Shown piece by piece: positions 31,026 through 42,580 of a DNA stretch of 64,000 nt; position 1 is the stretch's first letter; every line of letters begins with the position of its first letter. A model generated the notes under the pieces. That model had not been told where the DNA came from. It did not search any database and worked only from the letters and a program-made list of their open reading frames with translations. Made by a program: the position numbers and the translations under genes. This DNA is from Isochrysis galbana (taxonomy: Eukaryota > Haptophyta > Isochrysidales > Isochrysidaceae), in NCBI GenBank assembly GCA_018136815.1, contig CM030931.1, positions 5,276,148 through 5,340,147 on the forward strand, in the 5' to 3' direction.

Positions 31026-32081
31026 CTCTCTCCTCTCTCCTCTCTCTTCCTCGCTCCTCTCCCCTTCTCCCCTCTCCCCACCACACACTCTCCTCTCTCT
31101 CTCTCCTCTCTCTCCCGCTACTGTATATTCCGCCTCCCACACTCTCCTCCTCTCTCCCTTTTCCCCAAAGACTTCGAGAGTCCTCTTTCTTCCCTCTCTC
31201 TCTCTCTCCTCTCTACGCGTATGCGCGTGAATTCTCACCTAATCTTCAGAGGCACTTTGCCACCCTGGCTGTTTCCTTCTCCCCCCCCGCCCCCCCCCCT
31301 CCCCCCTCTCCTCGTCTCCGCCCTCTCTCGTGGAGCTCGCGCTCTGCTCTCCGTCGTCTTCACAGAGTATTCACTCGCAACCGAGTGCTTCGAAGCAAAA
31401 AGACAAATTGGCTTTTATTTTAATGAAGGTGGTCCCGTAGCATTTAGAAAGAGGTGGGAAATCGGCAGGTGGGCGGCGGGTTGGCCCCTGTCAGGTTTTC
31501 GCGTCTGACCTGCCCAAATTTCTTTCGAAAATTTCGGTGTTTTTGCACAGATGTTCGGACAGGCTTGCCCTAATTTTCGCGAATAGCGAATAGCAAGTAG
31601 CGGTTCGTTGGTTAAGAGTTAAGATTGCGTAAGGATTTTCTAGTGCCAAGTCAAGGCGCTCGTGCTCGTGCCGACAGAGAGCGGGGGGGGGGGGGGGCGG
31701 GGGGGCGGGGGGGGGCGGGGGGGGGGGGGATGATTACGGTACCCCTCGTTGCTCGTTGCCAAAAATCTGACATTGGTAAAGTCTGGCGTTCCGCTCTCTT
31801 CCCCGCCCCTCCGGGATCCGGGACTCTCAGCCCCTCCCCCCATGGCGAGGGCGAGATCGCCCTCCCGTCCCCTCCGCTCCGCTTCATCTCGACACGTTGT
31901 GCAAACCCCGCGATATTGGATAAATCGTGCTGTTTACTGTTTAAGTGAATGCCGCGAGCTTGTCGCCCGAACGCAATTCCAGCGAAGAGCCCTGCTCGTG
32001 TATACTGTATTGATATTGAGTTATATCGTATATACATTGAAAAGACAAAGGGCAGAGTTTCCCGCCTTTATCTGTCAAGAC
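31026..32081. other. Intergenic region between UBA5 and the next genes
   Basis: Pyrimidine-rich UBA5 promoter side (31026-31210), then mixed DNA with a long broken poly-G run (31683-31731). No gene supported. Confidence 0.35.
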
Positions 32082-32494
32082 ATGTCGGAAGCTGCTCCGC
32101 CCTTGGAGGCAGCTCAAGAGGCGACCACACCCGACCACACAGCCACAGACACGTACGCACCACCAAGCAAGAAGGAGCAAGCATCGCGGGAGCGCGGGAG
32201 GCCGCCATATCCGTGCTCACGGGACGATTCAGCTCGGTAAGGCAGGCTCTGCAGCAGTCAACGCTCTCCGAGGCGAGCGAGAGCGAGTACTGCACGTACA
32301 AAATTTTGAAAGAGCTGAAGGCCGACCCCGCTGCGCGCGCACTCATCGATATGCGACAAGCGTGAGAAGCAGCAGCAGGCCGCCGCAGCCGTCGCAGCGT
32401 CGCTCACGGCCGCTGTGATCGAAAACGAGGAGGCAGTGACCTACGAATCGCTGCAAGAAGCGTGGAAGTCAATTATTGAAGCAGGCAGTGCGTG
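32082..32494 (+). pseudogene. Frameshifted helical-protein remnant
   Basis: Three frames joined in order give one plausible protein: MSEAAPPLEAAQEATT (32082, frame 3), AISVLTGRFSSVRQALQQST (about 32205, frame 2) and QQQAAAAVAASLTAAVIENE (about 32370, frame 3). Two single-base shifts near 32195 and 32355 would be needed, or tiny introns that I cannot define. The composition (acidic, Ala/Gln/Glu) is protein-like. No family recognised. Confidence 0.35.
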
Positions 32495-32860
32495 CTGGAA
32501 GCATGCCGTCAAGTGCCACGTGCGACGCCCTTCGCGCGGATCAGGTGGGAAGCAAAGGGAGGAAGTGGAGAGAGAGAGAGTGCCAGTGCCGTCATTAACT
32601 ACCTTAAGCAAATTCCGATTCGAAATAAGGCCGAAATTAGACCCTTCGAAGCTCGAAATTTGCTCCAACCTCATCGAAATTTCGAATCGAAATAAGGGTG
32701 GTTTTGGATCGAAACTCTGGCCGGAGCCAAGGGGTAGTCATCGAGGACGAGGAGCGAGGAGAGGAGAAACGCTTCCCCCCCCCCCACGATATTGCGTCCA
32801 TGAACAGAAAGTAAACTCCGCACTTGTGCTGGATCCCGTCGTGTTTCGCACGCTCGGCCG

Positions 32861-35244
32861 ATGCGCTGGCTGCTCTCGCTGCGTGCCTCGCCGCTCTCGA
32901 CGGGAGCGGCGGCGGCGGCGGCGGCGGCGGCCGCGTGCGCGATGTGCGCGGATGGGGTGCCGCCTCTCGAGCACCGCGGCTGGGCGCTTGCGCACGCCAG
33001 CGCGCCCTCCTTTTATGAGAAACACCTCAAGTGAGAAAAGGCGTGGGGGGGAAGCAAAGGGGAGGGAGGGAGGGGGAGTGGGGGGAGTGAAGGGAACGGG
33101 TTGAGGAGTGAGGGGGAGCGAGGGGATGAGGGCGGGGGGGGGGGGCACGCGGGGGGGGGGGGGGGGGGGGGGGGGGACGGGTCGCCAGGGGGGCGGGGAA
33201 CGGGTCGGGAAGAGAGGGGGATGGAGGGGGAGGGTTTGAGGGGCGAGGGAGAGCGAGGGAGAGCAGGGGGGGAAGGGTGAGGCAGGAAAGGGGGCGGGGC
33301 GCAAGGGGGCGGAGGGGAAGGGAGGGACGGAGTTGGGAAGGGAGGCAGAGAAGAGCCAAGGAGAGGCAGGCAAAGGGTTGGGGAGGGAGGGAGAGGAAGA
33401 GGGAAGGAGAGGGAGGGAGGGGGAGGCAGGGAGAGGGAGGCAGGGAGAGGGAGGCAGGGCGAAAGTGCTAGAGGAAGGGGGTGATCAAGTTGATTTGTAA
33501 CATGGTGGATGGAGAGAGTGCAAGAGGATTGGGTGGGGAGGGCAAGATGATGGGGTGTGGAGGAGCAAGGAATTGTGCGGTTGGTTGGCGATATTAATGC
33601 GTCTTGCTCGCCCGAGCAATTCTGCACAATGGGCGGCTGGAGTTGAAAGGGACATGAGCAGCCTTCCGCAATCTTGGGCTGAGCCGGCGCGCCACATACC
33701 ATTGGTTGCAGGCCGGAGGAGGGCCGTAGCGCTCTCTCTCCACGCATGTCGCTGGTGGAGACGCCGCCGGTTGTACGTGTCGTGAGCTACAACGTGCTCT
33801 CGTCGCACCTGTGTGCGCCGAACTACTACGTGAAGTGCGACCCTGCGGACCTTCAACCAGAGACGCGGCTTGAGCGCGTGAAGAATCATCTCAAGCCACA
33901 TGTGAGCCGACCGCCATTACATGGCCACGCTCACGAGACATGCGTGAGCTTGCGTCTGATCACAAAGTGCTCCGCACCTGCAGGTTGAGGCAGGCGCCAT
34001 CATCTGTCTGCAAGAAGTCTCGCAGCAGTGGGCCGGAGAGCTCATTCCTCACTTTGAGGAGCGCGGGTATACCTTTGTGACGGGACTCTATGGCCGTCCT
34101 TTCAACGGGTACATGGGAGTCAGTCTCGCTTGGCCCACCTCTCGCTTTGCTTCCGAGGCGGTTGACATTGCACGAGCTTCAGACACCAAGCCATGGCCAC
34201 CGCCGCCACCACGCGAGCCGTTCCCCCCCGAACCCAGCGGGCCTTTCAACGCCGCGATGACCGCGGTCCGGACTGGATGGAGGGCGGGCTGCAAGGCGGG
34301 AATGGCGTGCTGGCGAAGGTGGCGTGAGGGCCCACCTCCACTCGATCCGTGGGTCGAAGCGGAACGGCGGTCAAATATCTTGCTTTCAGCACGGCTCAGG
34401 TGCCGAGCCTCAGGTCGCACCTTCTCGGTGAGCACTTACCACATGCCCTGCCTATTCGGCTCTGACAGCAAGCTACAAGTGATGACTGTGCACGCCGCGC
34501 TCGCGGCAAGACGCGCGGCCGATTTTGCTGGTGATGGCGTTCCATATGTGCTGGCGGGCGATTGGAATTTCAAGCCCCAGGACGCTCAGTATCAGCTTTT
34601 TCGGAATGGGAAGCTGCCCGAGGGCCATCCCCATCTTCCACCGCCCCGCGATGGTGAGAAGTGGGTGCCCGAGCTCCCGTCGACACTTGCATCTGCATAT
34701 GTTGTTTGCAATGGACAAGAACCCGAGTTCACGAACAAGGTGAGGCGCGACTCACTTGTGCTAGTACGGGGATCACAATCCGTTGCATGTGACCTCTTCA
34801 TGTTTGTGGCCAATGCCCTGCGGCAGCACATGATAGTACCGTGGCAAATGAATGGGGGCCAAGCGTACATCCTCCCGCGCGGCATCCTTGCATCAAGGTA
34901 TCGCGTTTCTACACACTGTTGACTGCACATGCCACATCCGCACGCAGGCGTTCACCAAAGGGGCGTCGGAGCCGTTCACCGGAACACTCGACTACATTTT
35001 CCTCGGCCGCGGTGGTGAAGCGCCCAAAGCCGGTCCTGCCGCCCCACCAGTCACCGCGTCGGAATCAGAGGGCACAAAAGAGGTCGCTAATGCTGCGATT
35101 ACACGCGCAGGAAGTGCATGGAAGGTCCTAGGTGTCAAACCAATGAAGACCCTTTCAGCGGTCGAAGCCGTGCCGTCTTACCCTACTGCAGACGAGCCTT
35201 CAGACCATGTGCTGATCTGGGCGGACTTGCAGCTCGCAGAATAA
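32861..35244 (+). CDS. EEP-superfamily nuclease/phosphodiesterase
   Basis: Four exons, 32861-33030, 33712-33901, 33984-34739 and 34948-35244, join in phase into 470 aa. All introns are GT-AG. The core has the endonuclease/exonuclease/phosphatase signatures in order: SYNVLS (N84), ICLQEVSQQW (E131), STYHMPC, LAGDWNFKP (D313, N315), TLDYIFL, PSDHVLIW (D458, H459). These residues bind Mg2+ and do phosphodiester hydrolysis, as in CCR4, Angel and PDE12 proteins. The N-terminus (MRWLLSLRAS, then about ten Ala) has basic residues and no acidic ones for about 30 residues, so a mitochondrial presequence is possible. A Pro-rich insert (WPPPPPREPFPPEPSG) is specific to this protein. The substrate is unknown. 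Intron 1 is a G-rich tract of 681 bp. Confidence 0.85.
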
Positions 35245-35621
35245 GCTTAGCAAGTGCACACGGAGAAGTTCTCTCGTGTTTATCAAGTGTTGGCGAGAAA
35301 GCGGGCCCCCTAAGAAATCTTAGTGATTACGCACCGATTCGTGATTAAAAGCTTGAAAAAAAACCTTCTTAATCTTCATCTTAATAATCTCGCCACGCGC
35401 GCGGCCCTGCACATTTCTCGTAGCCACGCCCGCTTCCCTTACCACTCTTCCCATCCGCCTTGCGGCTTGTGTCCCCTTGTGCTCTACTCAGGGGCTCGGT
35501 GTGTGGGGCTTCCGGTCGTGGGCGGCTTGCACCGATCCCCGGAGGTCTAGTCCTCTATACTCCCTCCTTCCTCCTTCGCCTTCGGGCTATCGGCTATTTC
35601 ATTGGCTCACTGCTCACTGTA

Positions 35622-36990
35622 CAAAAAACTATTGTTATGGTTTTAGCGATGGAGCGCGCGCCGCCGGCTCCCACCTCCCAGCCCACCGCAGTCACGACGC
35701 CCCAACGGGGCCGCCCGAAGCCACCAGAGCCCAAGCGCGCGCAAGCCGCAGCCCCTGCAGACGAAGACGTCGACATGCTTCCGCCTCCTCCCTCCGCCAC
35801 AAAGACGCTCACCCGTAGTATCAGGGGAAACCCGGCATTGCCAACATTCTGGAAGGACGCCTTGGCGAACTTCAGGACCCTAAACATACGTCGCACGAGA
35901 CTCACAAGAGAAGGAGCACTGTCACAGCCAATATGGCAAAATCCACACGACCCACCACCGCTCAAGCGCGGGGCGTGGATCAGCCTATGGGAATCCCTCC
36001 AAACGCATGTTGCACACAACATCTATAAAAACGAAGACTTCACGGAACCTTACACGCGTGAGGATTGCGCTCAATACCTAGAGCACCTCCCCGAAGTATT
36101 CGACCACAAGGGGAGCAGAATAAACAAAACGGAATTCCTGAACTCGTGGCGAACGGGTGGTGCAACACGTCTCGCACCTCCTAGAAAAAGCAAGAGAGAC
36201 CCCGCCCCCTGACCCGGCCCCCACCGAAGTGAGCACGGGAACGCCAAGCGTGTCAGCAATGCCGGTAGACGCATCTAGGGAAACCAGAGTCTCCGAGAGC
36301 GATACGTACCTCACTAGAATGAATAACATATGGATATATACTAACACCAACTATCTAGGCGAGACTACAGTCACCACCGAGGTAGCAAAACCAGGCGAAG
36401 AGGATCACTACTACGCCCCCGCTAAATGGGAAAATGGGCTAAAAGGCCCGAAACATCTCGAATTCCCTCTTGCGGACGAGCACACGCTTAACGAAAAGAC
36501 ACAACTAGACCAAATCACCGTGTCGGATATAACGCGAGAGCTCAAAGGAGTCGGCCCCCGCAACAAACCTCAGCCAGCGCGGGAAGCGTGGGCCCGCAAG
36601 CTAGACCTGACGCACGATGAATGGAAGCACGTGGCTAAACTCTACACTCACCCCCTACTAAAGCACACAGATAAACACCTACACTTCAAGCACGTTACCC
36701 ATAGGAGGCTGGGTACACGCAACCGACAACCGATTCGCAGCGGCGACCACCACAAAATGTAGACTCTGCGGGAAACACAGAGAAAACTCGACGCACCTAG
36801 CTAGATGCCCGTCCACGCTCCCGATATTCCAAACCATAGAAGCCGTAGCGGGATACGCAGACACAATAAAACCAACGACGCAAAGGGGCATTCGCCCTCT
36901 GCGCGCTCCTTCGCGGGCTGATGCAAAGCTGCTGGTGGCTGGTCTCTCGATTAGATTTTTATCTAAACAAGCGACAAGCGCAAGCTAATG
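35622..36990 (+). mobile_element. LINE derivative: ORF1 start fused to ORF2 C-terminus
   Basis: The leader AAAAAACTATTGTTATGG and the ATG at 35649 (MERAPPAP, PQRGRPKPPEPKR) are shared with 62370-62470. Soon after, the sequence changes to FWKDALANF, LSQPIWQNP and WISLWESLQ, the C-terminal part of a non-LTR reverse transcriptase. After two frameshifts (near 36160 and 36700) comes a CCHC-like knuckle CRLCGKHRENSTHLARC (36758-36808). APE and RT domains are absent, so the copy is an internal deletion and is non-autonomous. The end near 36990 is approximate. Confidence 0.75.
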
Positions 36991-37587
36991 GACAAGCTTG
37001 TTGTTTTGCGCTACGAATATTGACTACTTGCTGTGTGGCAGCCCGAGCCGCCGGGCCCGCAAGAACTTGCTCGAGCGACTTTTGCCACACGGCAAACGCT
37101 CGCCTTGCTCAAAGCACTCAAGAGCGCCGGCTAGCTTGTTTGCAATCCTTTGTAGCAGAGTAGTAAGAAGAAGGCCGGTGCAGAGAGCGTAAAGATGACG
37201 AGATACCAGGGTGATAATAGCAAGATTCGGAAGATAAACACACAACAAAACGTTTGCAGCACACTAGGGGGGGGGGGGGGGGACGCACGACGGGCTGCGA
37301 AAGGGTCTAGGCACAAAGCACAATCTGCCACGTTGGGTATAGACATGGTGTTTGCGTTTGAGGAGCCCGGACGGCAGACGTGTAGTGGTTAGCGGGACCA
37401 TTGCGGGGAGTTCCTGGCCTCACTCAAGAGGGTGTCTCGAAGGCGCACAGTGGCAACAGAGCGCCATGGGCCATGCCTTCGTAGTCGAACCCACCGTGAG
37501 TCCGTGCGACTCCGCGGAACAGAACGACTCACACTCCAAGATGCCGATCAGTAAAGATGCAGCAGGACTTTGCGCTTTCAAGCATGC
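36991..37587. other. Intergenic, no gene seen
   Basis: Contains a poly-G run at 37268-37281. It is the 3' flank of the minus-strand secreted-protein gene. Confidence 0.35.
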
Positions 37588-38586
37588 TTATGCGACCTCG
37601 GAGGACGTGGCATAGCCAGCCATCTTCTCGCTGACGACTGTAGCCTTGGCCATTGCACGCGGGCGCGATGTGGCCATGGTCGCATCGAAGCGGGAATACT
37701 TGAACCGTGTCTCGAAGGGGCTGTTGACCTGGTAGTCGGCCCAGGTTCCCTCGATCGCTCCCTCTGCCATCGCTTCCGTGTGCACAATCGGTGTGGAGTA
37801 GTCATCCTGCTTTCCGCTGATGGGCGAGTCATCGCCGTCGTACGACTGGCCGATAATACCATGCGGCCAAGCAGAGAGATCCGTCTCACGGACCGTTGGC
37901 TTCATGGCGAGATCGAGGCGGTGCTCAGGCCCCTTGATGTGTCCAAACACGCGGCGCGACTCGATGCGGAGCTCCCACTCGGGTAGCTTAAATTCCGCGG
38001 AAGCGAGACCGGTGGAGACGGAGCTTCCATAGCACTGGTCGTGACCGTGAGGGCCGAGTGCGTATTTACGGCCGTCGCACGTGCCATTCACCATGCGCCA
38101 GCCCCAGTTCTGGTCGCCGACTTCCTGGGCCCAATACGAGGTGTTCATCCACACATTCTTCGGGCGGTCCCAGTACGCCACGTGGACCTCGGTTAAGAAG
38201 GAGCCGTGCACCTCGGAGCCGCGAAGCATGAAGGTCGCCGCTTGCGTCTTGACATTGACCGATAGGTCACGTGCACTAAGGAAGTTGAACAGGCAGCCAT
38301 CACAACCGCGGAAATCCGCCTTGCCTCCGTGGGCGAACGTAAGGTGGGGATCCTGTCGAGCCCCAGACTTATCATTGCCCGTGATGTCGTTGATTTGCTC
38401 CGTGATTTCTTCAGAAATGTGCTCGTGGATATGGTCGAAGATGTTGTCGGGGAAGTTGAAGTTCCAGATGGCATCGGCGGGGCTCGCGAGCTTCAGGAGG
38501 AAGAGGAGAGCCGCAGTGCGAGCAGTTCCGTTGCGACGAGAGTTGCGGGTCGAGATCATGTTCATCATCTGTGCGGCAGGCGGCAT
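37588..38586 (-). CDS. Secreted protein with a DPHLTFAHGG (VWD/root-cap-like) domain
   Basis: Intronless frame of 332 aa. The N-terminus has basic residues, then a hydrophobic core (TAALLFLLKLASPADA), a signal peptide with cleavage likely after ADA. The mature start is WNFNFPDNIFDHIHEHI. The motif DPHLTFAHGGKADFRGC, followed by FNFLSARDLSVNVKTQAATF, resembles the start of von Willebrand D and plant root-cap domains. The C-terminal WPHGIIGQSYDGDD matches the family's usual HG(I/V)xGQ element. Cysteines are few. Several Asn-X-Ser/Thr sites are present. An extracellular or vesicular role is inferred; no catalytic residues are evident. A start at Met7, Met8 or Met10 is equally possible. Confidence 0.75.
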   Translation of the reverse strand: MPPAAQMMNMISTRNSRRNGTARTAALLFLLKLASPADAIWNFNFPDNIFDHIHEHISEEITEQINDITGNDKSGARQDPHLTFAHGGKADFRGCDGCLFNFLSARDLSVNVKTQAATFMLRGSEVHGSFLTEVHVAYWDRPKNVWMNTSYWAQEVGDQNWGWRMVNGTCDGRKYALGPHGHDQCYGSSVSTGLASAEFKLPEWELRIESRRVFGHIKGPEHRLDLAMKPTVRETDLSAWPHGIIGQSYDGDDSPISGKQDDYSTPIVHTEAMAEGAIEGTWADYQVNSPFETRFKYSRFDATMATSRPRAMAKATVVSEKMAGYATSSEVA

Positions 38587-39953
38587 AAGGGCGAGTTAGC
38601 TGCACTGCTTGACGTGTGGAGCACTGCGTGTGTGGCCGTCTTGGTCTGGTGCATGCGCCGCACGGCCGGGAGAGTTGCGGGCGGTTGGCACGGAACAGTC
38701 TCGTGAAAGGAATTAGTCATGACCGTACAACCGAAGCTCTTGCTCTGCCTGCCCCGCCCTCGCCTTCTTCCTGGCTGGGTGCTGGCGTCGAGCGCTTGTC
38801 GCTTCGTCAGGCAGTACGCGAATCGGAGACCGCCAGTCAGCCGAGCGAGCTCGAGCGGGCTGTGTGCGGGCGTGTGTGCGCTCGGGGAGGGCGGTGTGGT
38901 GCGCCTGCATCGTGTGTGCCAATGTGTTGGGGCTGGGCTTCACCTGGGCTGAGAGGGAGAGTGAGTGAGAGAGAGAGGGAAGGGAGCGGAGCGAGGCCGA
39001 GTGGTTGCTGAGTGGTTCGGATGCGGCGAGGAGGGGAAGGAGGAGGGGTGAGGCCCAAAGGGAAGCAAGGAAGGAGGAGAGGGGGAGGGGGAGAGAGAGA
39101 GAGAGAAAGGAAGGAGCCGCGCAGAAGGGAAACGGCGGGGAAGCAGGAACAAGGAGAGGGGGGGGAAGGGGGGGGGGCAGGCCTACTTTATAGTATGATG
39201 AAGGTCTTTACTGTATATGTGGATGAGGGGAGAGGGAGGGAGTGCTCTTTTATTGCTGAGTTTTTTTCTCTTGGTGGTAGAGATGGAAGAAGAGGAGAAA
39301 GAGAGAAGACAAGGGGGAGGAAGAAAGGGGGCGCGGGGGGGGGGGGGGGGGGCAAGCAGAGGGAGCTAGTGCTCCTTCTCAGTGGGTTTTGTTCTTTGGT
39401 GGGGAGATAGAAGAAGAGGAGAAGGAGGGGAAGGAAAAGGGGGGGGGGGGGACAGGCAAGCCAGCAGGTTTTGGAGAGCGAGAGGAGAGAGAGAGAGTAG
39501 GAGAGAGGGAGAGAGGGGAGGAGAGGTTTTGGAGAGCGAGAGAAGAGAGAGAGAGTAGGTAGGAGAGAGGGAGATAGGGGAGGAGAGGTCTTTTACTGGC
39601 AAGAAGTGGAAAGGAGACATGGATCGTCTAGAATACAGAGAGAGAGGAGAGAAGAGAAAGTTGGTGTGTGTGTAATCAGGAAGAGTACCTCTTGGAATCC
39701 TCTAGTAGCAATAGTACAGCAGCAGAGGGAGAGAGAGCGCGGGCGGCGGCGGCAGCAGAGAGAGAGGGAGGATGAGAGAGAGAGCGCGCGCGGGGGGGGG
39801 GGGGGGGGGGGGGCGTCCTCCTTTCCCGGCAGACCGCGGTCCAAAGTCCAAAGGAAAGGAGGGGAGGGTTTTTAATTGGTAAGGCGCGTACTCCGTCCAG
39901 CCATCCGACCCCCCCCCCCTACTTGGCCGCACAGCTGGGAAGCTTTTGCACTA
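38587..39953. other. Intergenic stretch dominated by purine microsatellites
   Basis: GA/GGA-rich tracts at 38960-39180, 39290-39360, 39410-39600 and 39725-39800, with G runs up to about 20. The block GGTTTTGGAGAGCGAGAG occurs at about 39467 and 39524. No supported gene. Confidence 0.5.
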
Positions 39954-39977
39954 CAGTATGGGTGCACCATTAAGAAA
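39954..39977 (+). repeat. Left terminal inverted repeat
   Basis: 24 bp, identical to the reverse complement of 48322-48345. Outside is TA. Confidence 0.9.
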
Positions 39978-40195
39978 ACAGGACTCCAAAGCTTCTAAAG
40001 CTTTCTTGCCCCCACCGGGCTCCGCCCGGGGGTTTCTTATTTGAGGTTTCTTAGGGGCGGGGTGGGGGTGGGGGAGGGGTTTCTTATCTCTTGCGGAGAC
40101 GAAAGTCGAGTGCGCCCCCCCCCCCCCCCCCCGCCCGCGCCCCCCCGCCCCCCCCCCCCCGCGCCGCCGCGCCGTGGCCCCAACAAACTCCGCCC

Positions 40196-41260
40196 CCAAA
40201 TGCCCTCGCTCGTCGCCATGGTCTTGGGACTGAGGGAGCTGTTCGGCACCCCTCCCGGCGGGCAGCTCACTGAGGACGTCGCAAAGATGCGACGCGAAAT
40301 GGGCTTGCCCGCCGCAGGCTCGCTCCTGCAGCAGGTGGAGGAGTTGTGGAATATCACAGGTTTGGGAGGCAGCCCCCCCCGAAGAGCGTCGGAGCCTGCA
40401 GCTCCCCCTCCCCCCCCCCAAACCAGCCCTGCGACTGGGAGGAAGGGGGGACGAGTGCGACGCACGGCGGCACCGGACGCACGGCAGCAGCTTCTCGGCT
40501 CGCCCAGCAAACTCGGCGGGGAGGAGATGCGGGCCAACAGACGGGGACGAAGAGGAAGAGGGCGGCAACGAGCGCTGCAGTAGTGGACCCGAAGCAGCCG
40601 ACCCTCTTGACGACTATGCCGATGGCGACGAGAATCTACGTGACGTCGGCGGCCCGGCGAGCGGCCTCGCAAGCCATGGCGTCGGTCTGCTTGTCATCCG
40701 ACGAGTTCATGGGAGAAGTCGGCTTACAGGTGAGCCGCTTTCCATCGGAAAAGAAGCCGCTCAAGGCCCCTGAGCCGACGTTCGGGTGCGAGTGGTGCGG
40801 CCGCTCCTTCCCTAAGGCCATGAGCTTGCGATTGCACTGTCTGCACAAGCATGCATGCAGCGAAGCGGGGGAAGAAGTGCAGAAAACCCCAGGCCAGCAA
40901 TTGGCTCTCCCCAAAGAAGCCCCTGTAACTCTCACACTGTCTCCTTGGCGCGTCGAAGCCAACGGCAGAGTCGCATTCGCCATTCGGGTGAACGGCAGGT
41001 CCGTCACTGACTGGCGCGCCCAGAGAGAGGCGGATGAGGCGGCGGCTGCTGAGGCTCGGAGGCGGAGAGAGCGAGAGTGCTACAGGCGCATGAGTTTCGA
41101 CGAGAATGGAGGTGTAGGTGAAGGGAGGCGGGGCTCCCATCGTAGGCACCAGTACACCGTGAATGAAAAGTTGATGCTCCTTGATGTCTTCGACAAGGTT
41201 GCACAGGACCATGCTGCAGAGTGTGATACGAGCTCTTTCACTTGTAGATCAGATGGATGA
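40196..41260 (+). CDS. C2H2 zinc-finger / HTH-like protein inside the element
   Basis: The frame from 40346 holds, after a Pro/Ala-rich head with a basic KRKRA patch, a C2H2 finger CEWCGRSFPKAMSLRLHCLH (about 40788-40850). A Glu/Arg-rich helix and the segment RRHQYTVNEKLMLLDVFDKV (about 41139-41200) follow, which looks like the helix-turn-helix start of pogo/CENP-B type transposase proteins. An N-terminal exon is likely from 40201 (MPSLVAMVLGLRELFG) in another frame, but the splice sites are not clear. The frame ends at 41260, just after the HTH. No DDE domain is seen. It may be the DNA-binding part of a lost transposase or a regulator. Confidence is good for the finger and low for gene limits. 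Confidence 0.5.
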
Positions 41261-41588
41261 TCACAAAGATATTGTTCTCGACACGAGCCAAGTTCGGTTA
41301 CATGTAGTCGAAGCAGTGTTCGATTGCACCTATTCTGGGAAACAGCAGCTTGTGGAGCATATTTCCAAAGAGCCGCCCAAGATCACCACAGAGCGTGAGT
41401 TGCGGCTTGTTCTATTGTGTCACTCACTGTCTGAGCTCCTACAGCATATGGCTATGAAGTCACATCGGATGCAAGAGCTTCATGAACAGATCATCAATAA
41501 ACTGTTGAACGAATGCACAGAGGGCCATTACTTTCTGAATCAAGTGGCCAAGCAACTTGAGATGGAGGAGGCCTCATCAACCGTATAG
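41181..41588 (+). CDS. Small helical protein or downstream exon
   Basis: A 135-aa frame overlapping the end of the zinc-finger frame. From about residue 24 it reads like a real helical protein (MDDHKDIVLDTSQVRLHVVE; ELLQHMAMKSHRMQELHEQI; FLNQVAKQLEMEEASSTV). It could be the continuation of the zinc-finger gene after an intron. Family unknown. Confidence 0.4.
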   Translation: MMSSTRLHRTMLQSVIRALSLVDQMDDHKDIVLDTSQVRLHVVEAVFDCTYSGKQQLVEHISKEPPKITTERELRLVLLCHSLSELLQHMAMKSHRMQELHEQIINKLLNECTEGHYFLNQVAKQLEMEEASSTV

Positions 41589-42296
41589 CACGCTTTGTTT
41601 CCACTACCAGTGTGTAGAGTTGTGGTGTGGGGTGTCATGGTTTTTTTGAATAACAATGAATGACAAACTTTGAGCTCTGTTGCGCTGGATCGCATCAGGA
41701 AGAGGAAGGGAAGCACGTTCTTGACGATCGCACTCCAAAGGCCGAGAAGAAGCTATGCGAAAAGGTATAGGAAATCATGGATCTTTGGGCACGTGGAGCA
41801 ATCACTGCCGCCCTCGGTGTGCTCCCTTGTAGCGTTTCAGAAACGCTCGGACGTCGTGGTGATTTGTCTTTCCATCGAAAGCCGACCAGATTCGGTCGTA
41901 GAAGGTCTTCCATGCACTGGAAGCTGAAGAGTCGGACAGCTCGATGGGAAGTTGATGGTCAAGGCGTTGAAAGAGGTAGTCGTTTGCATAGAGTCCCACC
42001 ACCCATGTGTAAACGCCGATGACATCGGCAGCTTTCCTGAAGAATGGTATGAGGCTATGGACGCTGCAGTTGAATCCGTTTCGCACCCCAATGGAGATGG
42101 TGGACTGTATGACGTGGTGGTGTCCTCCTTGTGCTGCCTCCTCGCGGAGTCGTTTTGTGGGTGCACTAGCACGTCCCATGCTGCAAGTGCGTTATGGGAA
42201 AGTGCACATAGCAGCTCCTACTCCGTACCTGGAGTGCGAGTGATCCAATCTGAGGATGTAGTGGAATGCACACAGAATGCACTCCCCCCCCCCCCT
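41589..42296. other. Element interior without a clear gene
   Basis: Both strands show medium-sized frames (plus 41952-42335; minus 42179-41802). Neither has a motif I recognise, and I cannot choose between them. The minus one reads somewhat more protein-like (WKTFYDRIWSAF). Confidence 0.3.
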
Positions 42297-42580
42297 TCAT
42301 GCAATGCGGCGACTCAGGAGCCGAATAGATCCTAGCCACGTCCATGCTGCATATGCTTGGATGGAGGCGTCATATCGGACCAGAAGACGCCTGCATTTGT
42401 CCAACCAAGAGAATGTTCGCTCTACAATGGTGTGCCTCGTCGTGGATGAGGAGCATGTCGCAAGGTCTCTTCCACAGTGACTTGGTCTGAAACATTGGCA
42501 GGAAAGAAGCGAAGCGAGAGTGGAATCCCGTCTTGGTCCACAAGGGCGGATACTTTGGTGGCCATCCTTCCTCGATGCCC
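42297..42580 (-). pseudogene. Remnant of an IS5-type (DDE_Tnp_1) transposase
   Basis: On the minus strand, KVSALVDQDGIPLSLRFFPA, then NVSDQVTVEETL (42566-42461), is the start of the catalytic core of IS5/IS4-like transposases. TIVERTFSWLDKCRRLLVRY, then DASIQAYAAWTWL (42431-42310), is the C-terminal end. Between them only some 30 bases remain and the frame changes, so the middle of the protein, with the catalytic acidic residues, is deleted. This family is typical of bacteria but also occurs in eukaryotic transposons. Confidence 0.75.

Noticed and set aside
41802-42335. Opposed ORFs on both strands of the element interior
   Set aside because: No family motif, and I could not decide which strand, if either, is coding. 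Recorded only as an unresolved stretch.
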